Origin: Neopestalotiopsis rosae
Taxonomy: Eukaryota > Ascomycota > Sordariomycetes > Amphisphaeriales > Sporocadaceae
DNA: 64,000 nucleotides
Direction of reading: 5' to 3'
Assembly: GCA_023078685.1 (NCBI GenBank)
Contig: JALGAS010000001.1
Coordinates: 5,084,001 to 5,148,000 of the forward strand
Position numbers and translations under genes: made by a program
The notes under the pieces: generated by a model
What the model was told of the DNA's origin: nothing
The model's database searches: none
The model's input: the letters and a program-made list of their open reading frames with translations, nothing else
In this document: positions 11,769-23,099 of the stretch, piece by piece
How the letters are laid out: every line of letters starts with the position of its first letter
Numbering within the stretch: the stretch's first letter is position 1

Positions 11769-13439
11769 TCATTGGGTATCTTCTGGGGCAGCAGCCCCCC
11801 GAGTCTGCGCATCTTTTCTTTCTATCCTCAGCCGCTTCTTTTCTTCTTTTCTCTTCCGCCATTTGATGCCATTCTTCATGATCAAGAAGAGAACAGGAGC
11901 CAACACGAGTTGCAATGCTCCCAGAATAAAGAATGCCCACCCGCTGCCGATACCATTAATCATCGGCTGAATCACAGCACTTGCAGCGGCACCCACCAGA
12001 CACCTGGTCAAGTTATTGCTGGCTGTTGCCGCGCCGGCATTCCCCGGGTTAACATCCACGATAAGCGTATTGGTGGTGTTGCTGAAGCCAATCATGCCTA
12101 CTCCTATGAGGAACAACAGGACGCAGGGCACTGCGAGATGTGCTCGGTATTGCAATGCCCAGCCCCAAGCCAGGAGCACCACCGAGGAGAGCAGGAGCAG
12201 TGGAATACCAATCTCGAGTCTCGCCTTTTCAATGGGAAAGTCGGAGAGATCCTGCTGTCTACTTTGCTCGAAAGGGATGCCGAGCTTTTTGCAATGCCGC
12301 CGGTAGTTCCAGTTGACAAATTTGCCCATGATGATTGCGGCCACAATGGATCCGCCTCCCATGGGCAGGTACATTAAGCCAACCTTGAGCTCGTCGAAGC
12401 CGTAGATGTCGGCAAACTGTGCCGGCATGGAAGTGGCGATGGCGTAGAACCCAGCGAAGACGAGGGAGCTGTACATGAGCAAGAGGAACATTTCCAGCTC
12501 AAAGAGGATTTCAAGGCTGCGCAGGGGGTTCGGCCTATTCATCTTGAGCTTACGCCTTTGCGATGCGTGAGTTGTGATTTTCTGCAAGGCCAACTCATCG
12601 CCGCTGCGCTTGGCTTTCCACTTTGTGAGAGCATCTCCGATAAGCTGCCAGAACGTCCGAAAGAACGGATGTGGACGCTCGCTACCATCGCCCACAACAC
12701 TTCGACACGTCTCGGGCATGAATAAGGCATACAGAAAGAAGACTGCACCTGCCAGAATGGCCAGGAACCAGAAAATCCATCGCCACCCGAGATAGGCGGC
12801 CAGCAGCCCACCAATGACCGGCCCGAGCGAGGGTGCTAGGATAATGGGAACGGTCACGAAGCCGACATATTGACCACGTTCAGCAGATGTAACAATATCG
12901 GCCACCACGGCTTGACATAATGCCACTGTGGTACTCGAGCCGGCCGACTGCAGCATGCGTAATATAAGCAGGGCGACATAATTCGGAGCCAAGGCACAGC
13001 CAATGTTGGCGGCGATGTATATGACAAAGCAGACCAAGTAAGCAGGTCGGCGGCCTGTACTATCTGCAAAAGAGCCGATAAACATTGGTGTAATGCCCTG
13101 GAATATCTATATTGAACTGAGTTAGCAATGTGAGGCTGCCACAACCAAGGCACAGGTACATACCATATACGTAGTCACAGTCAAATTGGCCTGGGCTTCA
13201 GTGATATTAAAGTCAATAGCCAATAGATTGAGCGCCGGGAGATAGATCTGGGCAGTCAAGGGCGAGAAAAATGCAGCCAAGGCTGCACCGAGAACGATGC
13301 ATCTCTTCTCCCATGTTGTAAAGACCGAGTATCTAGGTGCGAGCTCTTCCGTCGGTTGCTCACTGACAGGCTCCGCGTTTGGAGGTATCGAATCCACTGA
13401 CTGCTTGCTGGTCTTGCCGGTCTCAGTGTCTGTCGGCAT
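11769..13439 (-). CDS. MFS transporter, DHA1 family (multidrug / organic-acid exporter type)
   Basis: Exons on the minus strand are 13439-13164 and 13106-11769, joined in phase 0, giving 537 aa. The 57-nt intron has a GTATGT donor. The N-terminal hydrophilic tail is about 60 residues. Twelve transmembrane helices follow, with the loop 2-3 signature GSFADSTGRRPAY and the DHA1 motif C-like segment in helix 5 (IILAPSLGPVIGGLLAAYLGWRW is the run, at about 150-170 of the second exon). A long central cytoplasmic loop carries basic patches. The overall pattern (SPLTAQIYLPALNLLA, VALCQAVVADI) resembles the group containing yeast Qdr/Dtr drug-proton antiporters and the A. niger citrate exporter CexA. 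It acts at the plasma membrane by proton antiport. Substrate cannot be assigned. Confidence 0.88.
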
Positions 13440-14399
13440 GGCGAAAGGTCTTGATGGATAATTGATGTTTGTCTCTTTGACCTACCATCTATCGTACACA
13501 ACATCGCCTTGTGTTAGGACATGGCATTATTTATCATGATTGACCCTGAGTCGCAGAAACCCGTGACGGCATACGAATGTCACATTCTTTACCATGCGCT
13601 TTTCTATCGGTCAAGGCGGGTACTCGTCGCTGTATGGTGTTCAATATGGTATGTCAAGGTACCTGCTTTAAGCGGTTTCGGAACCGACGTCGGCTAACCA
13701 TCAGATGGAAATGATTGCCCACATATTCGGACTTTGCAACTCCTGGTATCGGCTGCCGGTCTTAGTGTAGGGCTGTCTACCGATTCATGATCGCCGGCCC
13801 TTACATCCCAGTTGCCAGGCTAGGGGGTGGAAACCTTAAGCTGATGGTGATGGCAATGATGAATCTGCTTGCAAGTGCTGTATTGTCATTCATGAGATCT
13901 CTATCTCTCGAGGTCACGGCACCGTTGATGGGTGGCTAGGAAAGGTTCCCCATACTTAGCCGCTGCGCTTAGGGGATTAAGGATTCTCCAGTCCGCTGCA
14001 TTCACTAGATACCTGGTACCTAGCCGCTAGCTCGCATCATGGAAGCCTGGACGGCGGGACTGGAGGCTCCTGAGGCTCCTAATCGCCTGACAAGGTAGCC
14101 CTGTAGTGGGAGGGTACGCACTTGATGTACCCTTTTCCAGGGGGAACACATCGCTAGCCACGCAGAATTTGGGCTGCATCTGAACGAATCAAAGAAAGCC
14201 AGATTGCTACCCACCAGCTGGAGCTCTAAAGGACAGCCAGCAACATCGTGAACTTTGATCGCAGCAAGGCATTGTACATTCACAACCCCATCACTGCAGA
14301 ATTGTAGACAATCCTTCTACCGGAAGTCAGTTCCACAACACAGAGTCTGGCTCATTTGTTCAATTTCAGTCCAAAGCAGATATTGGTCAGACCGTCATC
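13440..14399. other. Intergenic, promoter of MFS gene and leader of BOS1
   Basis: About 960 bp between two divergent genes (MFS on minus, Bos1 on plus). An 88-codon minus ORF at 14020-14283 has no recognisable features. No other signal seen. Confidence 0.5.
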
Positions 14400-15210
14400 A
14401 TGGTTAGTAGCCCTTTGCACTTGCACTTGCACATTTCAACGCCGTGGTGCTGACTGGTTGCAGAATGTGCAATTCAACACAGCTTTGAAGCAGTCGACTG
14501 CTATCAAGAAAGAGCTCTCCTCTGTCACCTCGTCGGGGCAACCAGCCACACCTGCAGCTCTCGGCTCATTGTCGGCGTCACTCACATCCTTCTCGCGGAC
14601 TCTCGACGAATACAACCAGCTTGCGAAGCAAGAGCTAGTTATCGCCAAACAAGAAAAGGCCTACGAGCGGATCAGGAACTTTCGAACCGAGCTATCTGAG
14701 TTTCGCGAACAGTTCAACACTCTCAAGACCGAGCGCGACGAATCGGCGCACCTGCAGAGCCGCGCTGAGCTGCTGGGCCGGAGACCATACACGACCAGCA
14801 CGCCCGAGAACCCATACGCCAATGTTGGGGCGCCGGGCCGTACAGATGGCGAGGTCCCCACGAATCGTTACGGCAGTGGCGGCGTCATGGGCGGGCAGAT
14901 GACCATGGGCAGCAACGACTACACACGCGAGGCGCATGCCCTGAGGGAGCAGAATTTCTTCTCGAGCACGAACACGGCACTCGACGACTATATCGCCAGA
15001 GGGCAGGCCGTGCTTGGAGACCTCGGCCAGCAGAGGGAGATGCTCAAGAATACACAGAAGCGCCTCTACAGTGTCGCCAATACTCTCGGCGTCAGTGGAG
15101 ATACCATTCGCATGATCGAGCGCAGAGCCAAGCAGGACAAGTGGATATTCTGGGGTGGCGTCATTGTTTTCTTTGGATTCTGCTGGTTATGTCTGCATTT
15201 CTTGAGGTAA
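14400..15210 (+). CDS. BOS1: ER-Golgi Qb-SNARE Bos1
   Basis: Exon 1 holds only the start codon (14400-14402). A 61-nt intron with donor GTTAGT, branch site CTGAC and acceptor TTGCAG follows. Exon 2 is 14464-15210, giving 249 aa. The joined start reads MNVQFN, matching the family start MNxxxN. The upstream ATG of the long open frame would read through the intron. The protein has an N-terminal helical domain (about 1-110), a Gly/Asn-rich linker, a SNARE motif at about 160-220 with the central glutamine in DLGQQREML, then RRAKQDKWIFW and a C-terminal membrane anchor (WGGVIVFFGFCWLCLHFL). Bos1 pairs with Sed5, Bet1 and Sec22 for fusion of COPII vesicles with the Golgi. Residue pattern and length fit Bos1 better than Gos1. 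Confidence 0.9.
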
Positions 15211-15497
15211 ACAGAACTCGGCCGTGGAAGCCGTTACCCTGGTACATTCCTCTCGGTGAACAAAAATTGCATTTATAGCAGTCATAGCGTGGAGTTTTGG
15301 GAGTTGGCAAGGAACCGTGGCATGAGTCTATTTTGCCACCTGCAAATTTCAGAAGTTCTTCAACCTGCACATATGCCAGATCATTTCCAGCGCTCAACTT
15401 CGTGCTGCTCAAGTTGCAAGTCTGCCGACTGCATCGTCGCCTCCGCCCTAGCTTGAAATCGTGGATATACTGTTCCATCAAGGCATTGCAACTGAAT

Positions 15498-16447
15498 TCA
15501 ACCCCTTCCACCTCGTCCATTCAAAGCAATCGTGAACAAGACATCTTTGCTCGTGGTCACCTCCACAACTTGACTTTCCGGCAACACATGGTTACTTGTA
15601 CTCAGCTGAGTACCAAATGACGTTGGCCAGTCTGTCACGTCCCATTCAAACCCCTTGAGAGTGATGACGCTGGGCTCTTTGACAGGTATAATTCCGGCAT
15701 ATTTTGCAAATACCTCCTCGGGTGCAGCACCTGCGTTGCTGTTGCAACTCGGTTCACGCACGTGAATCTGATGAGATCCCGCCTTGAGGAGGAACGTCAG
15801 ACTCTCGCCGCTCACGAGGTACATCTTGCCCTCGGCATAGGTTGGCGACGTTTGGAACAGGTAGAGATGGTGTATTTGGCTCAGCCCCTGATCGACGCGT
15901 CCACCGAGGCCGCCCATGGCTACTATGTCCTTGCCGCCGCCGTCTCCAGCGTTGTCACGGGCATAATCCACTGCCTTGGTAAAGTCTGTACTATATACGT
16001 CGACAAACTTGACAACTTTTATGGACGGGTTGACCTCTTCAAAATGAACTCGTGCTAATTCATCGAGTGAGTCTAAATCCCCTATAATGACGTCGAGGTT
16101 GGTCTGGTGAGAGCGGGAGAGTTAGCATGTAACGCTCGGAGATGTGGCATCTGGACATCAAACATACAAAATTGGGGGCATCGCTACCCTTGGTCTCTTT
16201 ATCTTGACGCTGTTGTAAGTCGCGAAGATGGTTGGCTCCACCGTCTGCGGCAATTCGTAATGATGCTAGATTTGTTGAGATATAATGACAACAACGCACG
16301 TCATGACTACAACTTACAGTTTTGCCAGAGTCTTCCAAGGGTTTGAACATCATTCAGGGGTTGATTCAAGATGATGAGAGCAAAGTCACGGTCGGGTGAG
16401 TTCTCTTGGAGTAGGCGAGCTGGGCGCCATATTGTAGGAGTATTCAT
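15498..16447 (-). CDS. THI80: Thiamine pyrophosphokinase
   Basis: Exons on the minus strand are 16447-16318, 16265-16168 and 16103-15498, giving 277 aa. All three joins were read from GTAAGT/GTATGT donors and CTAG/CCAG acceptors. The protein carries the TPK signature in order: DFALIILNQPL (beta strand), RIAADGGANHL (nucleotide site), DVIIGDLDSL (acidic catalytic motif), YSTDFTKAVDYA, GGLGGRVDQGLSQIHHL, then the thiamine-binding domain with GIIPV and FEWDVTDWPTSFGTQLSTSN. The enzyme transfers pyrophosphate from ATP to thiamine to give thiamine diphosphate in the cytosol. Length is close to that of other fungal homologues. A single-copy housekeeping gene is expected. Confidence 0.95.
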
Positions 16448-17675
16448 GATGACCGGCGGGTTCGGCTGAAATATATTATCTCAAAGGCCACGCAGATATG
16501 ACTGCATTTCCTTCCAGGGCGTGTCGTGTTTGGTACTCGAGATTATATCACCAACGACTTGATCATGTCACACGAGGAAACAGGAAATAGGCCAGGCTAA
16601 GTACTGCTGTTGTCAAGACGAGCAAATATCCAGTCCTCAAGCGTTTCCGTTGCTCTTTCTCCCAGGCCTGCTGATGACGTGCCTCCTCGACTAAGGTCTG
16701 ACGAGAGATTCGGTGAAGAAAGTGTAAAAAAGAAATGTTGTATGATTTAAGCCAACTAGCTGCTCACACGATGAGCAAAAAACATGAGACCGCCTTTAGC
16801 CTACGTACTATGGGTTTAGCGGGGCAGGCTTTGGGCGGCGGACCCGGCGGTGGTACATTATTATCCTTTCGGAGGTGCGCGGGCCATGGGCATACATCGG
16901 CGCCGACTGAGACCCAAAGAGAGTTCATCAACGGCCGGCACCAGCTCCGGGACGGCATGGGGTTTTCCCAAATATTCTAGGACTCCTCCGTATCCTGATA
17001 ATTAAGTTCACCTAAAGCTGAACTGGTTCAAGTCAAGCTGCGACCAAGACATCTCATAGTGGTTGGGCTCTCCTTGTGGCTTTTGTCACGTTGTGTTTTG
17101 CCCGTACATCAACTTGTAATTATGTCGAATTAGACAAAATGCTATAAAACATATAGACAAATCAATGGACGAATAGAGGATCGAGAACCAAGATCTTATG
17201 GAAGTTGTGACTTGCAGCATGCACGGTTATTGGAGTAGGTATTATGTAGAGCCGCTGCATTAGAAATACTCCAGCGACTGGGTACCGTTTTACAGTGGAT
17301 AACGCACCGTATCTAGTCAAGTACGTACCTACAATACAGCGAGAGCCCGCCAAAATACGGCTTGAGTGGCCCGAGCTCAACGCATCTTTTAGTGTCTAGA
17401 AGTCTCTATCAGTGTCGTCCAGCGATCAACGGGAGACTCCGGATGCGCGTCACCATCAAAAAATTTCCGGAGCAGCATAATAACGGTTGCCAGAGAGGTT
17501 TGCGGCCGCTTACCAAGCTCAATTGAAGCTATTTTGCGATTTCTTAGCCAGAGGCAACAAGTTCTTGTCTACGCCTTCTCTGCCCAATCGAGTGCCTTTC
17601 ACTTTTCTTTTCCTTCTCCTGTCCTTCATTTACGACCAATAGTTCATTGCGCTGTATTATCACACACCTGCGATC
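16448..17675. other. Intergenic between THI80 and MIA40
   Basis: Divergent promoter region of about 1.2 kb. It contains short ORFs of no recognisable kind (81 codons at 16735-16980). The 60 bases before the MIA40 start are pyrimidine-rich. No riboswitch-like TPP element was recognised near the THI80 start, but I cannot exclude a diverged one. Confidence 0.45.
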
Positions 17676-18698
17676 ATGTATCGATCAGCGCTGCGGACTG
17701 CACCGCGCGCCACCGGCGCCATCAGACAAAATGCCTTGAGGACAACAGTGCCGCGACGATTCGCCTCAACAGCGCCGGCAGATAAGAAGAGGAGTTGGAA
17801 GAGCTCGGCAGTGAGATGGGGTCTTGCAGCTGGCGCAGTATACTATTACAGCACAAGTCCAGTATTTGCCGAGGAAATTCAACGTATGCGCGCAAAGAAA
17901 CTCGTGTTCACATTGTGAAGAAATGATCTCAGCTGCTGACCTGTTTTCCCGCAACAGCACTCCACGTTCAGCCGCCGCCCCAATTCTCCGATGACGACCT
18001 CCCGACCGTAGAAGCCGTGATCGCAGAGAAGCGCAAGGAAGCCGAGGCCAGGGCCGCCAGAGCCGCCGAGGAAGCCGCAAAGGACAAGGTCGCTGCTCCT
18101 GTGGCTGACAAGCAAGTCTCAGCGAGCGAGCCCGAGGGAGGCGCCCCCGACTCCGGTGAGGTCAGTGGACCAGAGGCTTTGGAGGCCGAGGCGAATCAGC
18201 AGGGCGCCTTCAACCCCGAGACTGGCGAGATCAACTGGGACTGCCCTTGCCTGGGAGGAATGGCCCACGGTCCTTGTGGTGAAGAGTTCAAGGCTGCCTT
18301 TAGCTGTTTCGTCTACTCAAAGGAAGAGCCCAAGGGAATGGACTGCATTGACAAGTTCCAGTATGTCTACACAATTATGAGCACATACTGACATTTGAGC
18401 CGCACGACTGACACATGATTTCAGGCACATGCAGGACTGCTTTCGATTACACCCCGAAGTCTACGGAGACGAGCTCGCAGATGACGACGAAGAGGCCCAG
18501 GCACCGGCTGCTGAGGCGACACCAGAGGCTGCATCTGCCGCCGCGACCACGCCTGTACCTGAACTTGATGCCGCCACCACCTCACCCACTAGCGCAGCAG
18601 TCGTCGATGTTAAGACTGATGTAAAAGCCCCGACTTCGGATGAACAACCTTCCGCAGACAAGTCGGAATCCAAGGCTCCCGCCTCGAAATCTTCCTAG
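17676..18698 (+). CDS. MIA40: Mitochondrial intermembrane-space import receptor Mia40
   Basis: Exons are 17676-17883, 17958-18360 and 18425-18698, giving 294 aa. The N-terminus is a basic, Ser/Ala/Arg-rich mitochondrial presequence (1-40). A hydrophobic anchor at about 46-65 ([19 protein letters not shown]) keeps the protein in the inner membrane. An acidic Ala/Glu linker follows. The catalytic domain has the redox-active CPC motif (165-167) and twin CX9C pairs (C176/C186 and C199/C209). The second intron splits the second CX9C helix. The C-terminal 80 residues are acidic and Ala/Pro-rich. Mia40 oxidises incoming small Cys proteins together with Erv1. Anchored architecture and length match fungal Mia40. 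Confidence 0.95.
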
Positions 18699-19243
18699 GT
18701 CTGTCAAATCATCCCGCGTCTCGACATGGGATAATCTTTGAATGATGCCCCATGGGGCGTCGTCGTCATTATCACCGACAACCCCAGGTTTTTCCTTATT
18801 TCACGTGTTTTTGCAGGGGCTTCCGGTGTTTCTCGGAGGCACTTGAAAGTGAGTGTCATGGCTCCCGGACGTTGCTATTGTACAATTACCTGTATCATTG
18901 TGTATGAGATACGCCAAATAGACCACTCAAAAAGAAGGCCCCCAAAAATCTACTCTACTTTCAGTAACCTCCCCATCCTGTCTGCACAGGGGTTCGCGAC
19001 CACTACTTGACAGCTGAGACGCCCGTCCGGGGTGCTGTTTGGTTCCCCAACCCCGCATGACATGACCTATTGCGCCAGGCATTTGCCAATGGGCGCTCAG
19101 CCAATTCCGGAGATTATCTTCCAAATTTGGCACCTGTTTCTTGATACTTATTGTTGCCGTATGATCAAGTGACCCCAACTTTTACTACATTTCAATCTAT
19201 TTCATCCTTCGACAATGTTAACAGGAGAGACTGGCTCATAATA
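18699..19243. other. Intergenic between MIA40 and regulator gene
   Basis: Spacer of about 545 bp. The open frame of the regulator extends upstream to an ATG at 19151, in frame with 19244. Only the later start is called. Confidence 0.5.
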
Positions 19244-20923
19244 ATGAGCACGGGCACGGCTACGACATCCCAGGCTGCCGAGGAGCTGATATCATCGCCA
19301 ATACTCACCACCCCGCCTGCTGCCGTGAACGCGGCCGCGGCGAGCAGCAGCAGCAGTCACCGTAATAGCAGCACGGCAGTAGATGGACGAACGTCGGCAA
19401 GACGTTCGGCAGAAGATGACCCGTCAAGACTGGCCGCCATGGCACAACGGAGAGCGAAGCGAGCCCAGGTGTCGCGTGCATGTGCGAGATGTCGTCGGCT
19501 GCAAAAAGGTTGCAGCGAGTCTCGACCTTGTCAAAGGTGCATCAGGACGGGCCTAGCCGAGCAGTGCCTCGCTGGAGGTGTCACTCCCGCGTCCACCGCG
19601 CCGCAATCGCGATTTGGTAGCAGCACGGTTGTCTATGAGCTGGGCACGACATCGGCGCTCATCACATCGCCGACGCTCTCGACCCTTGGCCTTGGTGGCC
19701 GGACGCATACTAATTTCGCCAGAGAGTCCTTCACAAGGCAGCCAGACTTGATACCCAACCTGGTCCTCGAACAGTGTGCAGAGCGCTTCTTTCTACGTCT
19801 GGGCCCCACCATTCCAATCCTCTCTCCAGACTATGTCTCCCACTTGCAGAGGCGTATGATGGAATCGACAGAGGCTGGAGCTGAAGCATATTGCGTACTT
19901 ATTGGAATGTGCGCCATGGTGCTATTGCAGGTCGAGGAGCCGGGAGGTCGGAGGTTCGGCGACCTGGTGACCGCGGAGACGAATGCCGCTTACGGATGGA
20001 TGCTCCTGGAGGAGGCTCTCGCCGCGCACCGTCACCTACCCCGGAGTTCGAACCCCAGCTTTGAGAGCGTGCTGCTCACTTTCTTCATCTACACATGTCA
20101 TGCGGCACTGTTACATCACAGCCAGGCATTCTTCTTTCTACGCGAAACTACCACGTTGTATTTGCTCTTTAAGCCGGAGACTCTCCCAGATTCTACCCGA
20201 ACCTTGGCCGACCGTCTGTTCTGGGTGCTTATTGCTTCCGAACGCGGTCACGCCATACGTTATCGACGTCCAATTACGCTTCAAGTCACATCTGCCAGTC
20301 CTAGTGTGCCTTTGCCGACCACAAGTCCCGTTGAACAGTCACATTCACTGGGTGGCTTTTGGTGTCTGGCGTCGCTTTTTCGACCCCTGGACACCTCCTT
20401 CGTCGCGATACTAAATTCGGAATCCATCTCCTGCCCTCCTTCACCTGGTTCTCTCGACGAGATTGAGGCCGCCATCAATGCCGCCTTGGGTCATGCTCCG
20501 CCATTGTCACTACATCAGACGCAGAAAGCCAACTTGAGAGTAACACAGCTGTGGCTTCGCATCATCATATGGCAAGTCCGACTGCGCCTTGGTCTCCTCT
20601 CCGAAGCAGCTCTGGCCAAATCAAGTCATACATACCATTACCCATTAGAGGTTGCAAAGGATTTGGCTCTGAGCACTCGAGACTTGGAGCTTGGCGCCAT
20701 GACTGTACACGGCGTAGGTCTTACCGAAAAGCTGTTTGACATTGCTTGCGTGGTGGTCAACGTTCTTGCTAGAGTGCCTGTCGGCTTCGAACGAGGACCA
20801 GCAGAGGAAGACGTCAAGTATATCAAAGGCTTAATCACAGAACTACCAGGCGGCAGGACTGTATACGACAAACTGATGGAAAAGCATCTGATGGCTGTAC
20901 TTCCTGGTATTGTGAGCAATTAA
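19244..20923 (+). CDS. Zn2Cys6 transcription factor, putative regulator of the MAL locus
   Basis: Single exon, 559 aa from the ATG at 19244 (590 aa if the in-frame ATG at 19151 is used). After a Ser/Ala-rich leader a basic stretch (RRAKRAQ) leads into a binuclear zinc cluster at about 79-108 with six Cys: CARC, KGC, RPCQRC, EQC. The middle homology region includes ADRLFWVLIASERGHAIRYRR, a pattern I associate with fungal sugar regulators of the AmyR/MAL-activator type. The zinc cluster itself is not of the typical AmyR form (KRDKCDGAQP), so the regulatory link to the neighbouring permease and maltase rests on position and the middle region. It is convergent with the permease, with 190 bp between their stops. 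It is nuclear and would bind CGG half-sites. Confidence 0.85.
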   Translation: MSTGTATTSQAAEELISSPILTTPPAAVNAAAASSSSSHRNSSTAVDGRTSARRSAEDDPSRLAAMAQRRAKRAQVSRACARCRRLQKGCSESRPCQRCIRTGLAEQCLAGGVTPASTAPQSRFGSSTVVYELGTTSALITSPTLSTLGLGGRTHTNFARESFTRQPDLIPNLVLEQCAERFFLRLGPTIPILSPDYVSHLQRRMMESTEAGAEAYCVLIGMCAMVLLQVEEPGGRRFGDLVTAETNAAYGWMLLEEALAAHRHLPRSSNPSFESVLLTFFIYTCHAALLHHSQAFFFLRETTTLYLLFKPETLPDSTRTLADRLFWVLIASERGHAIRYRRPITLQVTSASPSVPLPTTSPVEQSHSLGGFWCLASLFRPLDTSFVAILNSESISCPPSPGSLDEIEAAINAALGHAPPLSLHQTQKANLRVTQLWLRIIIWQVRLRLGLLSEAALAKSSHTYHYPLEVAKDLALSTRDLELGAMTVHGVGLTEKLFDIACVVVNVLARVPVGFERGPAEEDVKYIKGLITELPGGRTVYDKLMEKHLMAVLPGIVSN

Positions 20924-21113
20924 AGTTGCAGGAATGAAGGGAACATTAGCTGCGAAGTCGTCTCGCTATATTCGACATTGCTTGCATATATAAAGGTTCC
21001 CAAAGAGAATCAAGAGCCAGGATTCGCCCAAACAGCGCTGGTGCGCCGGATCTCTTCCAACCCCTCCACTGCCTGCTTAATGGTATGTTACACGAAATAC
21101 ATTCGATCGACAA

Positions 21114-23099
21114 TCAGATTGCCGACTCTTTGGTTTCGTGAGGGGCTTGTTTTTCATCCAATGCGTGCTCAGTCGCCGTTGTCGACGTTGCGTACGGGTC
21201 AATATTGGTTTTGGCAAACTGGCGAGCTGGTACTTGATGTTCGAAGAGCAAATCTAGTTCGGCATATGTTCGACCTAGAGACGGCCAAAAATATTAGCGA
21301 GGTTACAAGGATCATGCGTTAGCTCCCCTGACACGAGATATACTCAGTAGCAAAGAGGTAAAAAGATGCGAGAAGCAAAGAGTATTCACACCCACCTTTG
21401 GGCTCCGGCAACCGGAGAAACACCCATATGGCGCTTAGCATACACGTTCCGGCCCAGAAGTATGCTGCTTTGGCTCCCCAGTTCCATGCAGTGGAGCTCA
21501 GTTGGTAATTTGTCATGACGTTGACGAAGATGTTGCTTGCATTGTAAGCAGCGCGAGCAAGCACAATCGTTTTCGCTTTCAATCGCGTGCTTGACAACTC
21601 GGACACGAGGGTATAGGTGACGGGCCCAACAGTAAAGTCATAAACAAAGGTGAAGATGATCAGCAGCGCCCCAATGGCCCAGACGGATGCATTAGTGCCG
21701 GCAAATGCAAGCGATCCAACGATGACAAGCAGGATGAACTGAGCACAAAGTCCGGAAAAGTGAATCGTCCTGCGTCCAACTCGCGCCATAAGAAACCAGG
21801 ATCCCGCCGTACCTACCATCCCAAGAGCGTATTGAGCCATTGATAGGGAGAAGGAGTTGCTTGCTGCCATGCCGGCTTGCGTCAAGAAGTAGGCAAAATA
21901 ACCCATGATATTCTGTCCGCCCAGGGTTTGCACAAGCCAGATACCAACCACAATCTCGGTCCTCCGCAGATCAATGCCCCGGAAGCAGTCACGAAATGTG
22001 GTCCCGGCCTTGATCTCCTTCTCCATCTGGTTCGTGTGTTCAATCATGGCGATCGTCTCGTCCACGTTGAAACTCGTGTCCTTGGCGCTCGTGAGCCTGA
22101 GCAAGCTCTCTCTTGCTGCTTCGCGGTTATTATGGCGAATGTGCCACCAAGGGCTCTCGGGCGCAAATATGAGCCCGGCCAGGATAGGTATCGGCCAGAC
22201 CCACTGCACGCCGAAGGGAATCTTATAGGCCCACTCATCGGTGCGGTTGACCGAGCCCTTGTTCACTGCCGCAGCGAAGAATTGGCCGATAACCCAGCAC
22301 ATGTTGATAAAAGTTGTGAGATAGGGACGTAGCACCAACGGTGCCACCTCTGCGGCGTAGGCGGGAGTAACTGATTGGAATGCGCCCCATGGAATTCCTA
22401 CATCAGTATTAGTCAATTACTCTGTCAGCAGATGTGACGCATAATGTGAGCATGTCTGTCCTATCTTCGCGAAGAATTGGAAGTTTCAGGGATTTGCCTC
22501 GTTCTGCTAGACTTACCGCAGAGTATTTCTCCCACCACGAGCACTTTGATGTTTGGGGCAAAGAATAAAACAAAGATGAAGGCAATCATCAAACAGAGAC
22601 TAGCAATGGTGGTATTCTTGTAGCCGATCCGATCTGCCGCCCAGCCAGCAAAGATGAGCCCGAATATCTCACCGGCACGGGCGCCGTTTGAGAGACCAGA
22701 CTGCCATGCTGCCGACACTGCCCATTTCCCGGTCTTTGGGTCCTGTGTACCAAACTTCTGGTTGAACACTGGCGAAGCGTAAAGCGAACCGAGAAGGGCA
22801 AGATCGTAACCCTCCATGATGAGGGTGCTAGACAACAACATGGACCATCCTATCGCTTTGGGGTACAGCCTGATAGCAGTGCGCAGTGTCATTCGATGCT
22901 CCGCGTCGGCAGCATGTCTCGCCTCCGTTATCAGGGCCGTCTTGCCGTTTGTCGTATCGAGCCCTGGCTGCGAGGGCAGGTTCTTGGCCTCGTGAAAAGC
23001 TCCCGAAGCAACTTGGCTTTCATTGGTAAGCCCGGCGTCGCCTAGTTCGGCATCTCCTTGCTTGAAGGATTCCACCATCTTGGTAGCGGGGGGGTGCAA
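21114..23099 (-). CDS. MFS alpha-glucoside:H+ symporter (maltose permease type)
   Basis: Exons on the minus strand are 23099-22517, 22397-21396 and 21274-21114, giving 581 aa. The third exon is needed for the conserved tail LPEPKG-RTYAELDLLFEHQVPARQF. Without it the frame runs into an unrelated stop. The soluble N-terminus is about 85 residues. Twelve helices follow, with the sugar-porter motifs AGWAADRIGYKNT after helix 2 and FAPESPWWHIRHN before the central loop, the latter characteristic of Mal61/MalP-type permeases. Helix 1 has STLIMEGYDLALLGSLYASP. A second possible start is 23078. The gene is divergent from the maltase over 1.7 kb. Expected role: uptake of maltose and related alpha-glucosides at the plasma membrane. 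Confidence 0.92.

Noticed and set aside
20978..21322. 114-codon plus-strand ORF after the regulator gene
   Set aside because: It lies opposite the third exon of the permease, which has a strong conserved reading on the minus strand.
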